A stretch of 38,113 nucleotides of DNA from assembly GCF_018343545.2 (NCBI RefSeq), contig NZ_JAGYPE020000058.1, forward strand, positions 1 through 38,113, given 5' to 3'. Each line of letters starts with the position of its first letter. Position 1 is the stretch's first letter. Below the pieces are notes generated by a model. It was not told the DNA's origin and did no database searches. It was given only the letters and a program-made list of their open reading frames with translations. This DNA is from Neobacillus citreus (GTDB taxonomy: Bacteria; Bacillota; Bacilli; Bacillales; Cytobacillaceae). Below are positions 34,266 through 38,113 of this stretch, one piece after another. Both the position numbers and the translations under genes were made by a program.

Positions 34266-35486
34266 TTATTCAAACCATGGAACTTCGATTAAAGAACGGC
34301 CAATCCATTCACGTAAAATTTCGTTTGTAGGTCCCATTACTGCCCCAGCACGACCGTCACGTAAGAATTTCTCTACTTGACCAGTTAAATAGCCTCTTCC
34401 GCCTGAAACTTGTAAAGCTTGATTTGTTACCTGAATGACAATATCAGCAGCATGAGTCTTTGCTTGCCAAACAGGTAAAAGATGATCTCCTATTTTTTCG
34501 CCATTTTTAACAAGTTGATCTAACCCCTGGGCTACTCGATATACTATGCTCCTTGAGCTGTCAATTAAAATTTGCGCTTTTGCTAGTTCGTGGCGAATAA
34601 CCTGATAGCTGGCCACGGATTTACCAGTATCTGCGTGAACCTTTTTCTTTGCACTATCAATTGCTGCATTAAGGGCACCTTGGGCAACTCCAGTCCAACA
34701 TGCAGCAGTTCCAAGTAAAAATAATGGGTCAATAACATTATCGTTAAAATAATTCATTCCGCCTTCAGTTCCAATGCGGTTATTAGTCGGAACAAAAACA
34801 TCATTGAACTTCATTGGTCCGCTTGAATTACCGCGTAATCCCATTGCGTTAAACGGGAAGAATTCCAACCCCTCTTGATCATTATGAACAAGTAAAAACA
34901 TGAGCTTATCATCCAGTTTGCTGTCTGGAGAATTTGTACATACAATATACCAGTCAGCTTCTCCCGCACTTGTAACAAATGATTTATGTGCATTTAATAA
35001 GTATCCATCCCCATGTCTTGGTGCTGAACTCACCACATTCCAAAAATGACTTCCAGTAGCTGGTTCACTGAATGCAAGTCCTCCAACTTCTCCCTTAAGT
35101 ACGCCAGGAATAAAGCGCCTACGTTGTTCCGGATTTCCTGCTGCATAAAGTGTCTGCGTGGCTGCTGTATGCATTACCCAACACATCGTAGAAGAGGCAC
35201 AATATTGAGCAAAAGTTTCAGCCAATACAGCAAAACCTGTGAATCCTGCTTCAAGACCGTCGTCAGAAGCAGGAACAGTTACAGCACCAAACCCTGCTTC
35301 AGCAATTTTCCTTAAGCTTTCCCGAGGATATAGACTTTGCTGATCAGAAATAGAAGCACGAGGAAGCAGTTCATTTTTACCAACTAAATGTGCCTTTTCT
35401 TGTAATTCCTCATACCCCGACGGGCAAGTCCACCACTGAGGAATCTGCATAATACCTTCTTCTAGTACCGTATTATTTACTGTCAA
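34266..35486 (-). CDS. Acyl-CoA-dehydrogenase-fold flavoprotein, probably a monooxygenase (SfnB/DszC-like)
   Basis: This 406-residue protein has the three ACAD domains: a helical N-terminal domain, a middle beta domain (GGLAFSEPATGSH near 133-145) and a C-terminal helical domain (LQVSGGRGYLTGQVEKFLRDGRAGAVMGPTNEI). True acyl-CoA dehydrogenases have a catalytic Glu in a YEGT motif at that last place; here it is VMGPT, with no Glu. That loss is seen in flavin-dependent monooxygenases of this fold such as DszC and SfnB. The start is TTG, nine bases after AAGGAG. A likely FMN reductase follows. The substrate is unknown; a methylated S or N compound that releases formaldehyde would fit the region. 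Confidence 0.8.
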   Translation of the reverse strand: MTVNNTVLEEGIMQIPQWWTCPSGYEELQEKAHLVGKNELLPRASISDQQSLYPRESLRKIAEAGFGAVTVPASDDGLEAGFTGFAVLAETFAQYCASSTMCWVMHTAATQTLYAAGNPEQRRRFIPGVLKGEVGGLAFSEPATGSHFWNVVSSAPRHGDGYLLNAHKSFVTSAGEADWYIVCTNSPDSKLDDKLMFLLVHNDQEGLEFFPFNAMGLRGNSSGPMKFNDVFVPTNNRIGTEGGMNYFNDNVIDPLFLLGTAACWTGVAQGALNAAIDSAKKKVHADTGKSVASYQVIRHELAKAQILIDSSRSIVYRVAQGLDQLVKNGEKIGDHLLPVWQAKTHAADIVIQVTNQALQVSGGRGYLTGQVEKFLRDGRAGAVMGPTNEILREWIGRSLIEVPWFE

Positions 35487-35890
35487 CTCTCTTCACTCCT
35501 TGATAGTTTTTTTATACTTCTCATAATCTTACAAAAAGTTCCAAAAAGTTTTATGAGATGACTTTATATTCACATAGAAAATTAATAAAATAAATCATAG
35601 TTTCCCGAATATTGGGAAAAATTAAAATATTTTTTAATTTTGTTAAAATTAACCAAATCCATAAAATAATTCAAGTAATAATCCACTTGCCACATAAATT
35701 AATATAATTTTGTAGGCTAGTGGATGTAAGGCTAATTTCAAATTGTGTTATTAATACCTTGATTATTTACTAACTAAATCTAAAGTAATGGCTTAAAAAA
35801 CCTTAAGTAGGATATATTAAAATAATATATTGCTTTGTTTTTATAAATTTAAAAACAAATAAACTCTTTATATTTGGAACCATTCTGTTT
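35487..35890. promoter_or_regulatory. AT-rich intergenic region with one inverted repeat
   Basis: This 404-bp stretch holds no convincing ORF. TTTCCC-N7-GGGAAA occurs at 35601-35619, about 115 bp upstream of the flavoprotein start, and could be its operator. I see no HxlR-type box and no clear terminator for the FAD synthetase gene. Confidence 0.45.
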
Positions 35891-36460
35891 TTAAAATTCC
35901 ATGCAGAAAACAGATTTGGCACGGGTACCGGGTAATGACCAACCTAATAGTTGCTCAGCTTGTAAAAAGCTGCCTTGTACGAGAAGATTTCGAATTCGGC
36001 TGGAAGAAATGACTATTCCTGTATTACAACAAACCGGCTCTATGACAGTGACAGAAAAACGTTCACGTAAAGTATTAATATCTCCCTCTCTATTTTTACC
36101 AAACTTAAAGTCGTGTCCTTCATATATTGCCAAGGGATTTATATCTGAAATTTCACTCAGGAAGGCATCTACTCCCCTAGTAATATAATTAAAATCAAAG
36201 GATGCAACAATGACATGATCTACCCCAAGTGATTTTAATCTGTTTATTTTTTCAGATAAAGGTGTCAAGAGTAATAAATTTTTGAAGAAAACTTTAGGTG
36301 GCGGATCAAAGGTATAAACAACCAGAGGTACTCCGAGCTTATTTGCATGGCTTCTTGCTCGTTGTATCAATACCTGATGCCCTCGGTGAACTCCGTCAAG
36401 GGCTCCAATCGCTAATACTGACTTAGAAAGTTGTAAACTCCTCGTGGTATGTACTTTCAA
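35891..36460 (-). CDS. Stand-alone FAD synthetase (RibF N-terminal domain only)
   Basis: The protein has about 189 residues with the nucleotidyl-transferase motif IGALDGVHRGHQVL (about 18-31), FDPPPKVF (about 51-58), IYEGHDFKFGKNREGD (about 112-127) and ISSSRIRNLL (about 150-159). These match the FMN adenylyltransferase half of bifunctional RibF. It stops where the riboflavin kinase domain should begin, so it should convert FMN to FAD only. A TTG eight bases after AAAGGAG is the best start. Under HxlR-type box E, it may raise FAD for sarcosine oxidase or the nearby flavoprotein. A degraded ribF is possible, but an own promoter and intact motifs argue against it. Confidence 0.8.
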   Translation of the reverse strand: MKVHTTRSLQLSKSVLAIGALDGVHRGHQVLIQRARSHANKLGVPLVVYTFDPPPKVFFKNLLLLTPLSEKINRLKSLGVDHVIVASFDFNYITRGVDAFLSEISDINPLAIYEGHDFKFGKNREGDINTLRERFSVTVIEPVCCNTGIVISSSRIRNLLVQGSFLQAEQLLGWSLPGTRAKSVFCMEF

Positions 36461-36570
36461 TGAAACCACTCCTTTACACTTTGATAATTTCCTTTCTAAC
36501 CGTACTGATATCGTATTTATTTAATTTAAACTTAAAATGTAGCCAGTTAACACTTTTGGTATTAGTAACT

Positions 36571-36625
36571 ATTTTAAGACAGCGCTTTCAGAAAACAAAG
36601 TATGCACTTTTATTTCATTTAGTGA
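36571..36625 (-). promoter_or_regulatory. HxlR-type box E and promoter of the FAD synthetase gene
   Basis: Minus strand: TCACTAAATG-AAATA-AAAGTGCATAC (36600-36625), adjoining TTTGTT in the -35 position, 17-bp spacer, -10 TAAAAT (36571-36576). The 23-bp spacing is conserved, although this is the most divergent of the six copies. Confidence 0.75.
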
Positions 36626-36714
36626 TTTGTAATATACTTTTGTATTAATCGAGTAAAAACAGGATAATAATTTACAAATACAAACAAGCATTCTTTGAAT
36701 TATATAATTTATTC

Positions 36715-36744
36715 CAAAGAAAAAAGGATGCCACAAGGCAATCC
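36715..36744 (-). terminator. Terminator after the 41-residue CxxC gene
   Basis: On the minus strand GGATTGCC-TTGT-GGCATCC (36726-36744, one bulge) is followed by TTTTTTTCTTT. It closes the Spo0E-like/CxxC unit before box E. The rest of 36626-36900 shows no gene. Confidence 0.8.
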
Positions 36745-36900
36745 AACTGTCTTCTTTTAGCGGTCATTAGTGACGACTTGGAAATTCTAATTAACTGAGA
36801 AGTAGTCTATTATTGAGGTATTTTACGGGATTCGAAAGGATCTTAGATTTGAGAGTAATTATTGATAATTTAATTTTATAAGCATCAAAAGCTAGATTAA

Positions 36901-37026
36901 TTATTCGTCGCATGATTCTTCTCCATAAGTTTCATTCGCTTTAAAGATACATTCCCAACATACACTCCTGTTTTTTTCCATTATCGCTAATTCTTCCCCA
37001 CAAGTAATACATACATCGATTTTCAT
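36901..37026 (-). CDS. 41-residue CxxC zinc-ribbon-like protein
   Basis: A short ORF (MKIDVCITCGEELAIMEKNR...) starts at ATG 37026 with GAGGTG five bases upstream. Cys6 and Cys9 plus Cys23 and Cys26 form two CxxC pairs 13 residues apart, a compact zinc ribbon, with one more Cys near the acidic C-terminus. It follows the Spo0E-like gene by 14 bp, and a terminator follows. The unit lies behind HxlR-type box C. No family is recognised. A second small double-CxxC protein ends the RuMP operon at 22177. Confidence 0.65.
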   Translation of the reverse strand: MKIDVCITCGEELAIMEKNRSVCWECIFKANETYGEESCDE

Positions 37027-37040
37027 AATATCACCTCTTT

Positions 37041-37214
37041 TCAGGATGTCTTCTTCAAAAAAAGTACCTGATATTCATTTAAATACATATCCAATTCTTG
37101 GCTGCATTTAACAGTCTTTTCACAGGTATACCCCGCTAACTGAGCAAATTCAATCATTTCTTTTCGCTTTAAGTAAATATTTTTAAGTAACACTTCCTTT
37201 AAATTTTTATTCAT
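37041..37214 (-). CDS. Spo0E-like small protein
   Basis: From ATG 37214 it has 57 residues. GGGAGGAG lies eight bases upstream, and the ATG at 37235 is less well placed. The sequence KCSQELDMYLNEYQ (37-49) is the SQELD motif of Spo0E-family aspartyl-phosphate phosphatases, which dephosphorylate Spo0A~P and related response regulators. The N-terminal half is a predicted helix, matching the two-helix fold. Its predicted promoter carries HxlR-type box C, with a leader of about 205 bases. This would link formaldehyde stress to control of sporulation or another two-component system; the link is inferred. Confidence 0.8.
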   Translation of the reverse strand: MNKNLKEVLLKNIYLKRKEMIEFAQLAGYTCEKTVKCSQELDMYLNEYQVLFLKKTS

Positions 37215-37427
37215 CAACTCTTCTCCTCCCATCATAATAGAAATGTTTTAATAGCAACAAAATCTTCATGTGAGTACATATTAAAACCTAAATAGTATAA
37301 GAAAAAGTGATAAATTAAATTTAGCTAATAATAAAAATTTAGAGATTATCTATACAAGATTTCAATTTTATCCTGATATCTACCTGATGAATCTCTAATG
37401 TTAATCTTATTTATGATCCATAATTTT

Positions 37428-37482
37428 ATTATAATTTTAAAGCAATAAACTGGTAAGTATGCACTTTAAGAACATATAGTAT
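37428..37482 (-). promoter_or_regulatory. HxlR-type box C and promoter of the Spo0E-like/CxxC unit
   Basis: Minus strand: ATACTATATG-TTCTT-AAAGTGCATAC (37457-37482), adjoining -35 TTACCA, 17-bp spacer, -10 TATAAT (37428-37433). The long leader between here and 37214 contains an AGAGATT...AATCTCT pairing (about 37341-37396) but no convincing ORF. Confidence 0.85.
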
Positions 37483-37503
37483 AAAAAATAATACTGTGAA
37501 TTG

Positions 37504-37680
37504 TTAATTACAAAGTACATGTTGTTGGTTCTTAATAATTTGTTCTACTAAATTTCTAATTTCAAAATCATCTAATTTAAATACCCCTTCACCTAATTCA
37601 GGCATTATTTCAAGCACCTGCTTTTCATAACTTTCTCGTTCTAATTCTTTCATATAATACCGTTTTAATACGAACGTCAT
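37504..37680 (-). CDS. Hypothetical 58-residue protein divergent from hxlA
   Basis: From ATG 37680 the protein has 58 residues (MTFVLKRYYMKELERESYEKQ...). AAAGGAGG lies eight bases upstream, clearly better than the earlier in-frame ATG at 37758. It is rich in Glu and Lys with probable helices (residues 9-26 and 38-53), one C-terminal Cys and no membrane segment. It is transcribed from HxlR-type box D, back to back with hxlA. No terminator separates it from the Spo0E-like unit, so read-through is likely. I do not recognise a family. Confidence 0.65.
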   Translation of the reverse strand: MTFVLKRYYMKELERESYEKQVLEIMPELGEGVFKLDDFEIRNLVEQIIKNQQHVLCN

Positions 37681-37774
37681 TTTTATAACCTCCTTTAATT
37701 TAAAAAGATAACTTTTAATATTCTTTATTTTATTGAATTTTTCAACAATATTACTCAAAGTTCGATATATTCCA

Positions 37775-37829
37775 AGTATAATAACTCTTCATTCTATTCG
37801 TAAGTACGCACTTTTTTGTCAGATAGTAT
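37775..37829 (-). promoter_or_regulatory. HxlR-type box D and promoter of the 58-residue gene
   Basis: Minus strand: ATACTATCTG-ACAAA-AAAGTGCGTAC (37804-37829), adjoining -35 TTACGA, 17-bp spacer, -10 TATACT (37775-37780). It is back to back with box F, with 53 bp between the two elements. Confidence 0.85.
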
Positions 37830-37882
37830 CAAAGACCTGCTTTTTCTTTCCAAAAGAAACAAAAGGAACAGTATACTTTTTA

Positions 37883-37937
37883 ACACTATATGTTAAAAAA
37901 GTGCATACTTTGTTTTTTGGAAATTACAGCTTATAAT
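37883..37937 (+). promoter_or_regulatory. HxlR-type box F and promoter of hxlA
   Basis: Plus strand: ACACTATATG-TTAAA-AAAGTGCATAC (37883-37908), adjoining TTTGTT in the -35 position, 17-bp spacer, -10 TATAAT (37932-37937). The poor -35 next to a good -10 is what an activator-dependent promoter looks like. In Bacillus subtilis HxlR activates hxlAB. Confidence 0.88.
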
Positions 37938-37976
37938 AACAGTGAAGCAAACAAAATATTAGAGGAGGAACAAAAA

Positions 37977-38113
37977 ATGGAATTACAATTAGCTCTAGAC
38001 CTTGTAAATACTGAAGAAGCAATTAAATTGGTGGAGGAAGTTAAAGACTACATTGATATCGTAGAAATCGGTACACCAGTAGTTAAAATCGAAGGTCTTC
38101 AAGCAGTAAAAGC
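37977..38113 (+). CDS. hxlA: 3-hexulose-6-phosphate synthase, 5' part (runs off the window)
   Basis: It condenses formaldehyde with ribulose 5-phosphate to hexulose 6-phosphate, the fixing step of the RuMP pathway. Only 45 residues are visible: MELQLALDLVNTEEA at the start, then IVEIGTPVVKIEGLQAVK. Both are hallmark N-terminal segments of HPS in Bacillus, including the active-site Asp8 and Glu of VEIGTP. AGAGGAGG lies seven bases before the ATG. hxlB (hexulose-phosphate isomerase) is expected just beyond the window. This gene completes the reason for the glpX-fba-tkt-pfkA cluster. Confidence 0.93.
   Translation, partial: MELQLALDLVNTEEAIKLVEEVKDYIDIVEIGTPVVKIEGLQAVK

Overview
The window looks like chromosome of a low-GC Gram-positive bacterium of the Bacillaceae. 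Ribosome-binding sites are strong (AGGAGG type), GTG and TTG starts occur, catabolite (cre) boxes and a Spo0E-like protein are present, and the products resemble Bacillus proteins (monomeric sarcosine oxidase, HxlR, GapB, GcvPA/GcvPB). I see no mobile elements, rRNA, tRNA or CRISPR. Most of it reads as one metabolic island for growth on creatinine/creatine, including capture of the formaldehyde released when sarcosine is demethylated.

Left part (about 1-9200): two paralogous PucR-type regulators are divergently transcribed. Next come an APC permease and creatininase (minus strand), then creatinase and an MFS transporter (plus strand). Creatininase opens creatinine to creatine, and creatinase splits creatine into sarcosine and urea.

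Middle part (about 9200-22100): a minus-strand glycine operon (glyA-sdaAB-sdaAA-gcvT-gcvH-gcvPA-gcvPB) sits behind a tandem glycine riboswitch with a visible promoter and terminator. It is followed by lipA, a HesB-like gene and a dihydrolipoyl dehydrogenase that can serve the glycine cleavage complex. Upstream lie a soxA-cupin pair and a divergent LysR regulator with a clear operator between them. Together these convert sarcosine to glycine, formaldehyde and H2O2, and glycine through serine to pyruvate.

Right part (about 22100-38113): a ribulose-monophosphate (RuMP) formaldehyde-fixation block holds glpX-fba-tkt-pfkA plus a small CxxC protein, divergent hxlR, gapB-zwf, and at the right edge the start of hxlA (hexulose-phosphate synthase). 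Between zwf and hxlA are an unidentified transporter cluster, a DinB-like protein, an FMN reductase, an acyl-CoA-dehydrogenase-fold flavoprotein without the usual catalytic Glu, a stand-alone FAD synthetase domain, and three tiny proteins.

The most striking observation is a 26-bp sequence element (AYACTATATG, five variable bases, AAAGTGCRTAC) found six times. Each copy lies immediately upstream of a promoter, with exactly 23 bp between the element and the -10 hexamer. The copies precede glpX, zwf, hxlA, the FAD synthetase gene, a Spo0E-like/CxxC pair, and a 58-residue ORF. It is most simply read as the HxlR operator, which defines a local formaldehyde regulon larger than hxlAB and containing several undescribed small proteins.
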